A DNA stretch of 64,000 nucleotides from positions 8,966,001 to 9,030,000 of the forward strand of contig JAPTOF010000001.1 of the NCBI GenBank assembly GCA_028554755.1, given 5' to 3'. Positions 26,301 to 39,890 of the stretch are shown piece after piece. How positions within the stretch are numbered: position 1 is the first letter of the stretch; the number at the start of each line of letters is the position of its first letter. This DNA is from Cordia subcordata. Its lineage: Eukaryota; Streptophyta; Magnoliopsida; Boraginales; Cordiaceae. The position numbers and the translations under genes are program-made. The notes beneath the pieces were generated by a model. That model saw only the letters and a program-made list of their open reading frames with translations, was not told where the DNA came from and did no database searches.

Positions 26301-29137
26301 TCTAAACTCTCTTTTCTATTCATCAGGTCAGCAAGCAGACGGACCTTTTTTATCTTCCGACGAGGCAAGCCATTTAAGTCATCACTGTGGTGACGATGGT
26401 CAATGGTCCCAACTGATATCTCATCACTGTCAATTGAAGCATCATCTTGCTCTTCAATTCGAATTGAAGGAGTAATTGTCGATTGAGCAGCAGCAACACA
26501 AGTAGGCTCATCAATAGTATCATTGATAAATATATCAGATTTCGATGCAAATGCCTGCTCATTCTTGGCAGTATTCTTTTTCTTGCTAAGGCAAATTTTA
26601 GCAGAACCTTTCTCTTTGCATTTTTGGTGCTCAATTGGAGGGCAGATGTCACGAGCATCAGGTGATGTGCTATTCTGGTCTTGGCCCAATTCACTGTTGT
26701 TCAACTTCAGAAATACTGTTTCAACATTAGGGACATGATTGTTAGTAATAGCTTTATATATACAGCAGCTCGGAAAGGAAAAGATCTTTTGAGATAGGTG
26801 CACAGGATGTTAGCTTATGTTTTTAACTTACGAGCACTATCTGCTTGTTCGGGAAATGGTGAAGACTTAACGAGAGGTTCACCAATTTTCTGGTTTTCAG
26901 TATTGCCTGATCCATCTATGTCACCTACACAATTTGCAGGAAATTACTACTGTTGGTAAGGAAGACCAAAGATTGAATTAAAAGGAAAAAAACTATATGC
27001 AATGTTGGTCATTTGTTAGTTGATATGTACCTGTGAAAGCCCTCTCTATGATATCAGCACTTTCCTCTTTACTGTGGCTGGATGATGATCCACAGCTCTT
27101 ATCTTTGGTTTTATGTGGAGAAGCATCTATATGAGTTTTTGTTAAGTTGCATATTTCCATTATTGAATTCTTTTGTATCTCAGATGGAGCCACTAATGCA
27201 TCCACTTCAGCAGGCATGTTCCCACAACTGTGATCAGATACCAGTCTGTGTTGGCAACATTTAGAAACTACCCCATCTTCTTTTGAAGTATTCCTGCCGT
27301 ACATCTCTGCGATGCAGTGTTTGCAGCGCCAATACCTATGTTTAGGAACGATCAATGGAGGAAGTTGCTCCTCCAAATTGTTTTGGTTTGTGCCTTCTGA
27401 TGCAAAAGGTGCACAAATCAGTCTATTTTTCTCTCTCATTTCAGCCACATATCCACTGCATCCAAAGTAGAGAGCATATTATTAAAATGCTAAACTGATA
27501 GGTGAATGTGAAACAGTCGAGAAACACCAAATACAAAAATTCTGATAGAGGATCCAAGTCCTTATGATTGCAAAGTTCAAGTTCATGTGACTCATCAATT
27601 TCTAAAGATAAATCTTATCCTTCAAGATATTTATTTCTCATATCTGAGATGAAACATTTGATGAAAAAATAAATGTCATCAGCATGATGAGGATTATTAG
27701 TTTAGTCCCACACTTGGCTGGTAGTCAGGTTGGTCTTTCACTTGTGATTGTAATATCACATTGAAATGTTATTCAAAATTCACTGTATGCTCAAAAGGGG
27801 TGAATGCATGTGCGTGTGTGCATATATGTCTTTGCATTTGTGAGAAGGGGAGAGGAGGGGAGGGGCGCAGCAGTAAAGAGAGGATTCTCGATATCTCCTT
27901 GTTAAGATAGACCCCTAATTTGGTCCACTCAGACCCATCCTAACATTTCATTAGCTTTTTATTATTGAAAATCTTCGATTTATAGAAACAATAAGATTAG
28001 CATTTCATAAGCTGCTAAATCTCAAAACCTATATAACCACTCCATTCAAGTTCACATCCAACAGATAATAGTCAATATCCAAGTGCCTTTAGTCCTGAAA
28101 GTGCGTAATAAAAGTATTCACAGCTAAATCAAATATGCTATAACCAGTTTTGGATCGGAAAACCAACAGGCAAAATAATCACACATCACTGTAATAGCAA
28201 ACTTCTCAACTAAATTATATGTGACACATTGGACTGATAACACTAACAGTCAAATCAATCACACATATAAGAATAGTTTCATTGTAGAATTAGCTTAGAC
28301 AAATATGCATTAACCAAGCAACATGCACATTACTCATATTCATAACGCAGTTATAGTACTAGAAACAACATCAATTTTTACTGCTTCCACCGCTATATTG
28401 ACCTAGAACAGCAAAAACAATATCAATAACTGATAATTATAGCTTATCTTGACCAAGATCGTTGAGAATATCAATAATACGTGTACAATGTCACATAAGG
28501 TTTACCGCATAGAAAAATGGGAAAATTTTTCAGTCTCTTCCTTCCGCATAGCAAATGGGAGATCAAGAATTAGCTTATCAATCTCCACAAGAGATCCTGA
28601 TGATTTGTCAGCAGGATTGGCTGAGTCACTTTCCTGATGACCTTCTTCAGCTTCAACTCTCTTTTCCATGACGAAATGTCTGAAACACACATAAAATGAT
28701 AAATTTTGCATTTGGATAACCAAATTCAAGCATGGAATGTAACATACAGTAGAAGGTGGGAATCATTTCTACATCTGAAATCAATAGATACAAAAAAACA
28801 GTACACCTATTTAAGAGATAAAATGTACACCAATTTAACAGATAAAATTAAGAGATAAAATCTACACCAATTTAACAGATAAAATTAATGTATTAAATAT
28901 TAGTTGTCACATATGAACCCAAAGGCAAGCAAGTAAATTTATGCAGTCAATCGCCGGATAATCTGGATAAAGAATAAGGGACTTAATGAGATAATAATTA
29001 CATGATTATAGACAAACTAAGACTGATCTCTACATTAAAATTAAATTACCAAGCAACAATATAAGCATATACATATACATATATATATATATATATATAC
29101 ATATATATATTTATTTATATATATATACATATATATA

Positions 29138-29168
<31 letters not shown>

Positions 29169-29840
29169 CTTCATATGAACAAATATTAGAAACCCTAGTT
29201 TACAGTGACAACTCAAATGGATCAACATCAACTACTGTTTACAGGGACCCACATGCGGTAAATTAAGCAGTTAGCTTGAAAACAAATGACAGACTAAGAA
29301 ATGTGAAGGTAAAAGTAACAGAAGTAAGTTAAAGTAACCTTAGGGTTCTTTTTTGCGAAAATGCTCATTCATCATCCCACAAGACAATTAAAAAATAAAG
29401 TTTCATCTACAGTTAAGCAATTAACATAAAACCACAAAACACACTCAAGCCCCTTAAATAAAATCCAAACCATACAGATCAATCTAGCTAACAAATCCAA
29501 CAACCCCAAATTAGGGTTTGTCTGTGCATCGATAATTTCAAGGACCAAAACCCCACTTCAGAAGCAGCTAAAAAAGCAGTAAAGATTTAAACAAAAGTAC
29601 CATAAGCACACCACAAAAGCATATATAAAATCAAACCCCAAAAGGGAAATAAATTAAATGGCCATAAAACGAGGGTACAGATCAGCTTTAACACAGCTAC
29701 CTATAAGGGAAAAATCAGCTCAAACTCAGATAGATAACTTCTCGTGAATCAACACAGAAACAAAGCATTTCCACAGAGAAACAAAACAAGAAAAAGAAAA
29801 CCAAAAAGCTAATTTGAAACGACAAAACTAACCTTTCCAT
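23379..29840 (-). CDS. EMF1: EMBRYONIC FLOWER 1-like Polycomb-group protein
   Basis: Coding exons, in transcript order: 29840-29833, 28679-28506, 27455-27031, 26924-26832, 26715-25385, 25025-23999, 23878-23379. All junctions are GT-AG, the phases match, and the sum is 3,558 nt (1,185 aa plus TAA). EMF1 is a plant-specific nuclear protein that works with Polycomb complexes to silence flowering and seed genes during vegetative growth (family knowledge). Seen: the N-terminal block FSMRGYVAEMREKN (about residues 58-71), the block LPPLIVPKHRYWRCKHC (about 92-108), the basic/Leu block KKVRLLADLM (about 356-365), lysine/arginine-rich likely nuclear signals near 411-450, and a C-terminal block with NPAEFSIPEPGNEYTISGEA plus a basic tail. 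The rest is Ser/Asn-rich and low in order, as in the family. Length is close to Arabidopsis EMF1 (about 1,100 aa). The first ATG (29840) adds six residues before an alternative in-frame ATG at 28669. Identity rests on remembered family motifs, not on a search. Confidence 0.5.
28680..29832 (-). other. EMF1 intron 1 (1,153 nt) with repeats
   Basis: Long first intron of the EMF1-like gene, from donor GTTAGT to acceptor TTTCAG. It contains a long TA/TTTA microsatellite (about 29068-29168), itself a duplicated block of about 45 bp, and a near-exact 37-bp tandem duplication at 28813-28886. No conserved coding sequence was seen. Confidence 0.5.
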
Positions 29841-30150
29841 TAATCAAAATTCAGATCAAAACCCCCACTGATTGACCCACAACGGACACTCCACGGCGAG
29901 CCAAAAAACAGGTATCATTCAATAGAAAACCTGAAAGGGTAGCAAGATATGGAGCCCTTGTAGCTCGATTTACATCATGGTGCGAATAATTTAAGAGCGA
30001 AATGGCTGAAACCCTAAAGGCTTTAGGTTTTGAAAATGAAGAGAGAGAGAGATAGTGGGTGTGTAGAGAGAGAGAGAGAGATAAAGAGAGAGAAAAAATT
30101 ATAATGTAAGACAGAGAGAAAAGACTGTGAAATGTATTTGTTTGGGTGAG
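29833..30150 (-). other. EMF1 first exon, mostly 5' leader with two uORFs
   Basis: The start is estimated from the TATA box and the end is set by the donor AAAG|GTTAGT at 29833/29832. The last 8 nt are coding if the first in-frame ATG is used. The leader holds a CT-repeat (GA on the plus strand, about 30039-30092), a two-codon uORF (29978-29970, Met-Met-stop) and a 20-codon uORF (29918-29856, beginning MIPVFW, ending with TGA). Both uORFs end before the main ATG. uORFs commonly lower translation of plant regulators, so this may tune EMF1 output (inference). Confidence 0.5.
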
Positions 30151-30177
30151 AGTATGTGTGTGTGTGACAGTGCGCTG

Positions 30178-30185
30178 TATTTATA
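30178..30185 (-). promoter_or_regulatory. TATA box of EMF1-like gene
   Basis: Reads TATAAATA on the minus strand. It lies about 340 bp upstream of the main ATG and about 30 bp upstream of the CT-rich leader, the usual plant spacing. Transcription start is inferred near 30150. Confidence 0.5.
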
Positions 30186-30189
30186 GTGT

Positions 30190-33100
30190 GGAAGTGTGTG
30201 ACAGTGTGGAGACTAAGCTTTCTTTTTTCCTTTTTTCTTTTTTTCTTCACTGTCCTAAAAATATGGCTTTTGGTAATCCTACGTTAAATTGACAAAATAT
30301 TACATTAGATTTTGTGAATCGCATTTTGGATTGCTGTAATATGTAAGAGAGAGACAGCCTCGTCCAATCAGGACGTGACACCGTGGCCGCGTGGTGGAAA
30401 AACTCATCACCATCCACTAGGGCCCCAATTTTCAAACCCTAGTCAAGCATGAGTCACGCTCGTGCCTTCACGCGCCACTTTCAGGGCGTTTCCTTTTTTT
30501 TTTTTTTTGGTTTTGGTTATCAGCTTGAGAGGCGTTGAAATGTCGGGTGAGAGTTGACAGATGCTTGAGAGCACTCATATTGGATTTGATTGGTGCGTGA
30601 AGACAAGCGCGGAAAGGAGCGTGGAGGAAGTGGGGAGTGGGAAAAAAAAAAAACCCTAAAAAAATATTTGTGTGGTAAATGGGAAATGAGAGGTGGGAGG
30701 TGGGGATAGCCCTAGGCTAAGGCTGAATTAAATGGGTTAGGACAACTTACTAAAAACGAAAAGAACAATTAATAAAAAAGGTAGGTGGGGATAAGGTTGC
30801 TTTAGGGTTTTCAGAATCTTATTCTCATTCAGCAAATTTCATTCCATGGCCGTTACCAAATACTAAGTACTGAAATTTCTTTTTTATTTTTTTCTTCTTT
30901 CTTTTTTTCTTTTGCCTTTCTCATCAATTGTTTTTTCTTTTTTTCCCTATCACGAATAAATTCACTTTGTCAACATGTAGTAAAGTAATTTTATTTGGTA
31001 TCGGTCTGAGCACCAACTTACTTTTTGATTTTTACTATATAGTATGTTACTATATAGTATGTAATCATGTCATCTTAACTGTAAAGGCTTCATCCATTTG
31101 AATACATCTTTTTAAAAGATTATTTTCTTTCAAATTTGTAATATTACATGATTTGCTACAATAAATATCATTGTTTGCTTTGTGGAAATAACAACAAAGA
31201 TTTTGTCTTGGAACATGGTAAGAGTTAAAAGGACATGTCTGAATTACGCTGGCAATATACACAAAATCCATACGACAAATTTGATTCCATTTTTGATTTA
31301 TGTATTAATGTTAAAATTGAATGTATCCTCAAAATCGATTTTCGGTTAGCTCCATATACTATGTTAGGAAAAGTTTCTTTGCGAAATAAGTATGACCTTA
31401 TCCCTAATTAAGTTCGGTTAAATAATATCATGGACCATATAAAAAAGGCGGGACATTCAAATTTTAAAGTGAAAGAAATAGATGATTATTTTTACCTCCC
31501 TCAAATGTAGTCTAATTCCCATAGATTTGAGAAGAATTATTTGATTGGCACCTTAAGATACTTCTATGGTCAGATCATTTCTAGCAAGACTAAGTACTTT
31601 TTTCATATAACAAACTCAATATAGTAACTACCATGTTCTGAACTACCTCTTAAGTCTATAATCAACTACTATTTTGAGGAAATGTGTTCACAAGTAATTT
31701 TGCTTATACCTCACTCAACTTATTATTAGAGAATGGGAATGGGATATTCAAAGTGCTAAGAAGAACCCAAGGTAGTGTGGTGTTATATTAATCCTTTGTT
31801 TGGATTGAAGTAATTGATGAAAAGCAAAAATAAGGGGAAGGACTAGTAGGGTTTCTCTCTCCCTGTTTGGTTTAATAACTTTTTAGTAGGGGAGTAAAGT
31901 TGAATGATACCTTAATTAATTTACACATTTCTTATTTTCTTTCATTTTGCTTCTGCCCATATTGGGAGAAAATAGGGGGACAGGAAAGGTTTAGATACAA
32001 AAAGACCAAACCATGATTAATCTTCTAATAAATTTCAAATTGCCCTTATCTAGAAAAAAAAATTATCCCTAATCGGCTTCTTCGCTTTCTACCAACTATT
32101 ACATCATCCTCTTTCCGATCAGTCGTTAATAACATCAATTATGGCTTTGTCATCGCTATAAAACTGGAGATAGTGTTAATTTTGAGTGATATCCAATTGA
32201 TAGAAGAATGTAGTTGCGATCATCAAAAGCAAATTGTTCGAGAGATAAATCAAAAAATAAGGAAACATATGATGCCTTATATTCTGTTATTACCAAAGAA
32301 GAAACAATAAGAACAAAAGAAATTTAGAAAGTATTAGATACTATGAGTTGCGTATAGCAATGGGAAATTTCTTCAGTTTAGCCATAGATATCAATTGGTA
32401 AAGTATAAGTTTTGACATTATTTTGTAGATAAGTGGTGTGTGTATGTGTGTGTGTCAATGTATGTATATATTTATGTATGTATTTATGGAGGTGACATGT
32501 ATACTAATATGCTCCTATAGGATACTACATATTAATGTGCTCTCATAGGCTAATATATTTCTTGATCACAAATCCTGCTTGATTTTTATTATGCCAACTT
32601 AGGTCATAAACTTGTTCATTAGGACCATTGAACTAGTACTATACAATATTTCTTAACCATTCTGAGATAAAACTCCTAACGGACGTTAATTTGAACTCAA
32701 GAGGGAAAGGAAAGAAAGAACTTGTAGATGGAAGAATTATAAATGAAAGGAAGAGAGTATTTTTTTTTTTTGGTTTGGATAAGGGAAGAGAGAACAAAAG
32801 AAATTTTATGACTTTTTCAATTCGAATTGGAGAATTAAAGGAAAGGAAAGAAAATTTAATATAAAATAACTAGATTATAATACCTTTCATTATATTCTTT
32901 TTTCTCTTAGCTTGTCCTTTTTGTCTTCTCTTCTTTTTTCCGGTTGCTTTCTTCTTTGCCAAGTTATTTCTTCTTTTTGACCCCTTTCTTTCCTTTCTAT
33001 TTGCCGTGATTTAGTCTCTTCTTTGACTTATAATTGTTGATCTTGCGCTTACTATACATCTTACTAATCTATTACGTGTCAAAGTGGACATATTCAAGTT

Positions 33101-35820
33101 GTATTTTTTCAAGATATGTTAGAGTTGGCGCTCTAAAAACTAAAGCACCAATTCGTGTACAACATGGTTAAGTATTCCATTTCCTAGGTATTTAAGGTAA
33201 AGCTTTTAGCTGCCTTGGCTTTTCCAAAATTGTACAATAAAACTAATAAAATGGCCTCCATAATTATGGTACGACCAGAAAGGTCATGCGACAATAACAT
33301 ACACACCTTACTAGGCTTGCCATTTGGCTCGTTATTGATGGAATTATTTTTCCACCTTCCTTTTCGTACCCGAGTGCACATGTCCTTCATTAGCAGTGAT
33401 TTATGCTCGTAGTTGTTAATTTATCTATTCTAGAAGACTAGAACTAGAATACCGGCAGATATGCCTGTCATGATGCAGCGTGGTGGGGCCCTTACGTAAG
33501 TTGCCTAACACGTGGCACTTCACTTGGTTAAAGTTGAGTTTTTCTTCCTGTTAATTGTATTGTATTGTTTTGTATAGACATCGTCTCCATTGTTTTCTTA
33601 GTTTTTTTTCTCGTCACATTCACTGTACATCTAGGTTTTAATTTGTCAAATTTAATAAAGTTGTGGAATTCTAATTGTGAAAACCTAGCTTGTTTGTTTG
33701 GCTATTCAATTTTCTACCTATCATTCTTTTTTGAGTAATTTTGCATTTAAATTAATATTTTCTGTCAAAAAAAGTAGTACATATCTTGCAATTTATAAAA
33801 TTGTGCATTTTATAAATTATTATCGAGATTTACTTATAAAAGAATCAAACCCAAAGGAGCAAGTCCTATTATCATTTACTATCTATAGGAAGTAATATAA
33901 TAAATTTCTTTTCATATTTTTAAATATGTTTCTTTAGAAAAAGCTTTAATTTTTTATTCTAAAGTCTATTCTTATAGTTTCATCTATATATAATATATCA
34001 TGTAAGTATTATTATGTGATAAGTATAAAGTAACTTCCTCACTAAATAATGTGAGAACATAGAAAGAAATGTCGATTATAGACTAATATATAGTATTAAA
34101 GAATGTTTTTGGTTAACTTTTAAAGGTTCACGGAAAACATTTATGATATACGAAGAATTAATAGAATAAATTGCTGGCTATGTTCAGGTGGCAATACACA
34201 TAAAATTTGAAAGTTATCACAAATTTAGTTTTGGTTAGAATTATTAATTGCATATATGGAAATCATTCGTTAGTTAAAGATATGACCTATCCTTAATTGT
34301 ATGATTGGCAAAGGTTTATGAGGGTCATATAGAAGGACACATTCCTATATTTTAATTTCAACAACCCATGTTTGGCTTAAATAAAATTTTGCCCTTATTA
34401 AGCATGCTCTGATAATTGTGGACATCAAAATATGAGAAAACACTTAATCTAAACAAAGTTCAACTAGGAAATTTCTATGAATATGTTATTCATTTCATTT
34501 AATGCTTGTTAAAAATTCTTGTGTAACCTTATTAATAAACAAGAGTTATATGTTTCTTTTTCAATGTTAAAATAATTTTGAATAGAGATATGTAGCTAAA
34601 ATTATTAAAATAACCTATCTTATTAGTGGAATTGCACTTATATCTTTCATGAGTTGTCTATTCTTCTATATATTTAATCCATTTTGTTTCACATTAATAT
34701 GTGAAATTTAACAAGAGCCCCTAAGCCATGGTTAAAAAGCCTTGTCTCTTTGATAATTTAATACTTTTTAGGATCTACCATTTTCTACTTTTTATTTGTA
34801 AAATATTATTTCTTTGAACAAAGTAAAATGAATAAATTTTTTGGGAAATTCAAAAATAAATTCATTTACAATGTATAAATTAGTATAAAGAAAGGTTTGA
34901 AAAAATGAACATAGTTAAATAGACAAGTCTTAACAACAATCTCCTTAGACAGGAAATCGTAAAGCATTGCTATCCAATATATACTTGATTAAGTAATAAT
35001 TGTTAAAACATGGAATATTGCTAAAGTTCATTTTAGTCGGTTTCGCCTAGAAAATATGTCCCTCATATGTATGCTATGTGATAAGTATGATAAATTCGAA
35101 ATTGTGGCCAATCAAATAATAGAAGGAACTTACAAAAAGATGGCAAATAGACTGATATTACAAGGTTCTTCATTCTCCCTTTCTGATTCAAGGTAGACAT
35201 GTATGATCAAAAATAGGGGCAGAGCCAAGGAAGGACTAGTAAAGCCCAAGCCTCAGAAAGGTTCTTTAATCTATACTTTTATTTTCAAAAACAACTATGT
35301 ACGAGCCTTCCTGAGTTTATTAAAAAAAAATTCTTAATCTATGTGCATACTGAGCTTGAGCAAACTTTTCTCTTTAGCTTTTGATTCAATTAATTGAAAT
35401 GTTTCGACCTAACTCAATAGATAAAAGGGAACAAAAATTAAAAATAGGCTCATGATGTCAATGTTTTATTTTTACATAGTACCGACCATCCACAATTATG
35501 ACTTGTAGCCCATCTTTATTAATTCACTCAATCTTCTATCTCACATGAGCAAAACTACTCTTGTTATCTTCTATAAAGAAATGAAGAAAGAAACTAATTT
35601 AGTCAGTTTAAGATTATTATAGAATACTTACTCTTAAGTTTCTATGTCAATTTTCATTGAGTAAATGAGTATTATATTCCTATTTATTCATACTATATTG
35701 TGTACTCCATAGTGAGCGCGTACTGATAAGTTCAAAATAAACAATAAACCATGAATTCGTAGTTGTTTGTACTTAAATTCAATATTAGATGCTTTCTAAT
35801 TGAGGTTATTTTGGTATATT
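30190..35820. other. Intergenic DNA upstream of EMF1, no gene supported
   Basis: 30190-30700 is the EMF1 upstream region, with some CG-containing words and a TATA box just inside. From 30.9 kb on the DNA is AT-rich with only short ORFs whose translations look random. Purine- and pyrimidine-rich runs occur near 30880-30950 and 32880-33000. Confidence 0.5.
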
Positions 35821-37045
35821 TTTGCATGTTTATGCTTGGAAAAGGGAGTTGGAAGCATTATATATAGATTCGAGGGACTTTTAGATGTGTTGAGAGCTGA
35901 TAAAATTGATTCTACTACCTTGGAAAATGCCATGCAAAGTCTGTGTGGGATTGACCAAGTTTGATCGAGAATTGGAAGATATTTTGCGTGTTTCTTGGAG
36001 AAGAATTGTTGACCAAAAATACTTATTAGTCTTAGAAGAAATGAAACTATTTTTGAGGAGTTTTATTTTGACAAGGATTGGATTTTTGGTTCTTTACTTT
36101 TTATTTTAGATTAGCATTACAAGAGTTTTCTTAGTTGAAGGAATTCTTAGGCCAGATATTTTTTCTACAAAATCTTCTACAAAACTGCATAGGAATTGTT
36201 CAAGCTTTATTCATTATTTTTTTAAAAAATATTTTCTTTCTTCGAGGTGCCTAATTGCCAGACTCTTATCCTAGCCAGATTAATTTGAAGTTTATGGTTT
36301 TACAAATCTATGAGATCTAATTGATTTTTCTCCTTTCGCTTTACTTTGGTATTTATATGTTTACTGTTTTAAAAATTAATATTATCTTGTGATTGTTTAA
36401 TTAGGGCCCGATTCTTCAATTGCTTGATGATAGATAGCCAAATAGATTGATTTAATTAATCTAAGAAAAGTGATAACTAGGTCTCCTGTGTAAATATATA
36501 ATCTAATTGAGCGATTGTCACAAGAAAATCGACTTTTAGAATCAAGTCTTTTTAGAGCCTAGTACTACCATTAGATAGACTCTGCGAGCATCTCTAAGGA
36601 TTAGACTGTCTAACAAATAAGATGATAGTGAAGAAAAATCATAGGGGGATTAAACCATTATCAATACTAAAAGGAAAGATGAGCTTATTAAGCCATGCTG
36701 ACAACCATACTGGGTTTAATCAAAATAGGCAAAAGTTATCGTTGCATCTAGAATTAGATTTGTAGGCCTAAACGGAGAATACACCCTAGACTAGGTCGTT
36801 TATCATTTAAATTTTTTTCTTTATAATCTTGATTTATTTTTAGTCTATTATTAGTTCTTTAGTTTTTATTTATTGTATATTTAATTTGAATTGACAACCC
36901 TCTTTTTCTTGTATTTCGCTTGCTCTTTCATCTTGGTATAAAAAGTATATTTTAAATCAATTCCTATAGGTTCGACCCTTCTCACCACTATTGCAAAGAT
37001 TCTCTATTATGGTTTGTTTAAGGTGCTTGATGTGCTAATCATCTT
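35820..37045 (+). mobile_element. Possible solo LTR (Ty3/gypsy-like)
   Basis: A 1.2-kb stretch ends with ATAGGTTCGACCCTTCTCAC and CACTATTGCAAAG, wording I associate with the 3' part of some plant gypsy LTRs and their junctions. It lacks gag-pol. Boundaries are approximate. This is family resemblance only, without a paired LTR in the window. Confidence 0.5.
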
Positions 37046-37084
37046 GATTTAAAAAATTACATAGTGTAGCAACTATATATAGAC

Positions 37085-37182
37085 TATTGGTGTAAAATAG
37101 AAAATTGCAGCTCTTCATAAATAGATTGATAGGTATTGGTGTAAAATAGAAAATTGCAGCTCTTCATAAATAGATTGATAGG
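37085..37182 (+). repeat. Exact 49-bp tandem duplication
   Basis: 37085-37133 and 37134-37182 are identical (each starts TATTGGTGTAAAATAG). Perfect identity marks a recent event. Confidence 0.5.
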
Positions 37183-38139
37183 TTGATTTTAATTTTTCCT
37201 ATCTCAATGACAATTATAGAATAATGTTTCTTTTTGACTACTAAAATAATTACCACAATAGGGCTTTTGCTTGGATGAAAATGACTTTGTTAAAGGTAGC
37301 TTGACTATTTACATCAACAAAGTATTTATTAGTTTTCAGGTTTATATGATATTTGAAGAATTCTATTCTATGGAGAGGTCTAACCACATTGACTAAATCA
37401 AAAAAATTTTCTTTGTGTAATATTCTACTATTTTTTCATAAATAGTACTCTTTATAATAGAACAAATTTCTTTGAATGTTAAGTGAGATAAACCCTAAAT
37501 GGGTGTTTAATTTCTATAAACTCTATTTGATTAGTTTCCTATAAGCATATCTTAAATAGTGCTAGTTCTGGATAACTACTGATAAAACCTAATTTTTAAA
37601 CGGATAAATAATATATGGAGGAGTAGGTGGGAAAGGGTTGTAGATGAAATATTAGTTTACATATAATATACGAGTAAAAAGTTTCTATATACGGGTCACT
37701 GATTAAACTACTTTCACTCTTTATGACATTGAACTCAAAAAGAAAAAAGAAAAAAAAAAAAGAAAACCTATCAAATTGTATAATCCGACCACGATCCACC
37801 AAATTTTATTGCACCCCTTCTATAAAAATAAATTTAATTTGTTATAGAACCAAATAGAATCCACGTGTCAAGCATGTGACTGCATGAGGAACTTCTTCAA
37901 GATGATCTTTAGGTATTTCATTTCTCCTTTTTCTATATTTCTAACTGTTTTAATAAGTTTTCTGAACGATCTTTCTCCATCTCTTTTCCTCAGTTGCTAG
38001 AAAAAGCCGACATGACAAAAAATGTGGAGACATTTGTTAATGGGATGATGATACTAGTCAACACAATGAGGAATAGATGTCTAATTTAGTGACCACCTCA
38101 CATGCTGCAGTCTCTATATATAGTGATGAGATTGATGTA
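37183..38139. other. AT-rich intergenic DNA, no gene seen
   Basis: Short ORFs only. Nothing recognised. Confidence 0.5.
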
Positions 38140-38380
38140 AGGCTCTTTTTCTTTTCTTTCTTTTTTTATTGAAAAGTGTTTTTTTAATATTTTTGAAAAA
38201 AAGTATTCTTTTATAAGTTAAAAATTTTAACTTTTGAGAAAAATTGTATTTAAGTTTTTATAAGAGTTTTAATTTTTTCAAATAATAAGTCAAATAGTTA
38301 TTACAAAAAGATCATATGTTTTTTTCAAAAAAAAAAGTACTTTTTTATTAAAAAAAAAAAAAGACAATCCAAACAAGATT
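38140..38380. mobile_element. hAT-like MITE, same family as 46466
   Basis: The right end AAGACAATCCAAACAAGATT matches the AAGCCAATCCAAATGAG end. Interior TTATAAGTTAAAAATTTTAA and TTCAAAAAAAAAAGTACTTT words match the copy at 58229. The left end is vague. Confidence 0.5.
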
Positions 38381-39199
38381 ATAATTTGGTGGACATTAAT
38401 GTAAAGGTCTACAGGGTCATTAATGATCAATTCTGTAGAGGTTTATGAGCTTACCACTTTCTTGTCGAGAAGTTGCAAAAGATTTTATTGATGATGGTAA
38501 ATGCTTCCTTTAATAGGGCCACAAATTAAATAACTAAAAGAACCTACCCGCGTTTGTGTCCTAAGTGAAAGAAGTAATTTTTAATGCAAACAAGAAAAAT
38601 TTTAAGGTCTCCCGTGGTAGGAGTACGTACTAGATCTTGGTATATTAAAAAATCAAAAATGTTATTTTAAACTAATTGGTGTTTTAATGGAGTAATTTGA
38701 AATTTTATATACTAATAATATTGAAAGTCCTGATTTATCTACATTGAATAATTAGATTCCAATATATATACCCTTAATCCCTTTACATTTTATCCCTTAT
38801 TTGATTGTTGAAAGTGTATTTAATGATGTGATAATAGAAACAACAAATTTGAGCAATAAATTGACAAAACCCCAATTTTGATACCATATCAAATAATCGT
38901 TTTAACATCCATTCTAACAACAATTAAAGTTAAATGGAATGATCCTACAATCTAATATGTTGATCAATCTTGAAATCTTCATGTATGTAAAAAAAATTAA
39001 AAGATTTCAAAGAGGAAATCTCACAAAGGATGAAGGGGTTTGACTTTCAAGTGCTATACATCTTGTTTTATGATGAAGGGTCTGTCCTTCATCTAAATAG
39101 TGATACGAAAGTATAGTCTCATGCCCTACTTTTATTTTATAAATTTTTTTGTGAATTAATAAAATTCTAAAAAAAAGTCCTTTCACTTCCATCCAAAAA

Positions 39200-39236
<37 letters not shown>

Positions 39237-39890
39237 AGGATAAACTAAAAACAATCTTCCTCATCTAAACCATAAAAGTGCTAAAAAATTAATTTGCTTC
39301 ACTGGAGGCAAAGAAACATGTATGTGTATATATATAATATAGCCAAAATGAGAATGTCATAAGTACTTCAACAAAATAGTACTACAGTAGTCTCGGAAGT
39401 TTTAGCACATGGACGGATGTGTTTAGTAATTACAGCTGTTCCCAACTTCCTTCTTCCTAATCTTTTTTTTGTACTGACCCCAAAAAAGAACAGAAAACCC
39501 TTGTACGTAAAACACAAACCATCATTGTACAGATATGTAGACATTAATTAATAATAGTCTACCAGACATATATTATGTATTGTAAGATAACTTAGGCATG
39601 AGATTAATATTAGATGTTGACGTATGGGGGCGAGTTTACGTCACCGATGTGACTAACAACAGATGTTTTCGACTAGCCCCGACTTCAGCTTTTTTTTTTT
39701 TTTAATAAGTTCACGTTTTGTTGATTGCTTAAAGTTTTAATTGTACAATTTATTTATGGGGATGGACTATTACGTAAGTGGATATGTACTATAAATAAAA
39801 GTTGAACAAATTACACGTGGATTGGATATGTGTAGTGTGAAATTGTATTTTGGCCACCATGTATATAGATGTGCACAAAAAATACGAGAA
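38381..39890. other. AT-rich intergenic DNA, no gene seen
   Basis: TA microsatellite at 39203-39234. No supported gene. Confidence 0.5.

Noticed and set aside
26061..26738. Antisense ORFs over EMF1 exon 5
   Set aside because: Shadows of the real exon on the opposite strand.
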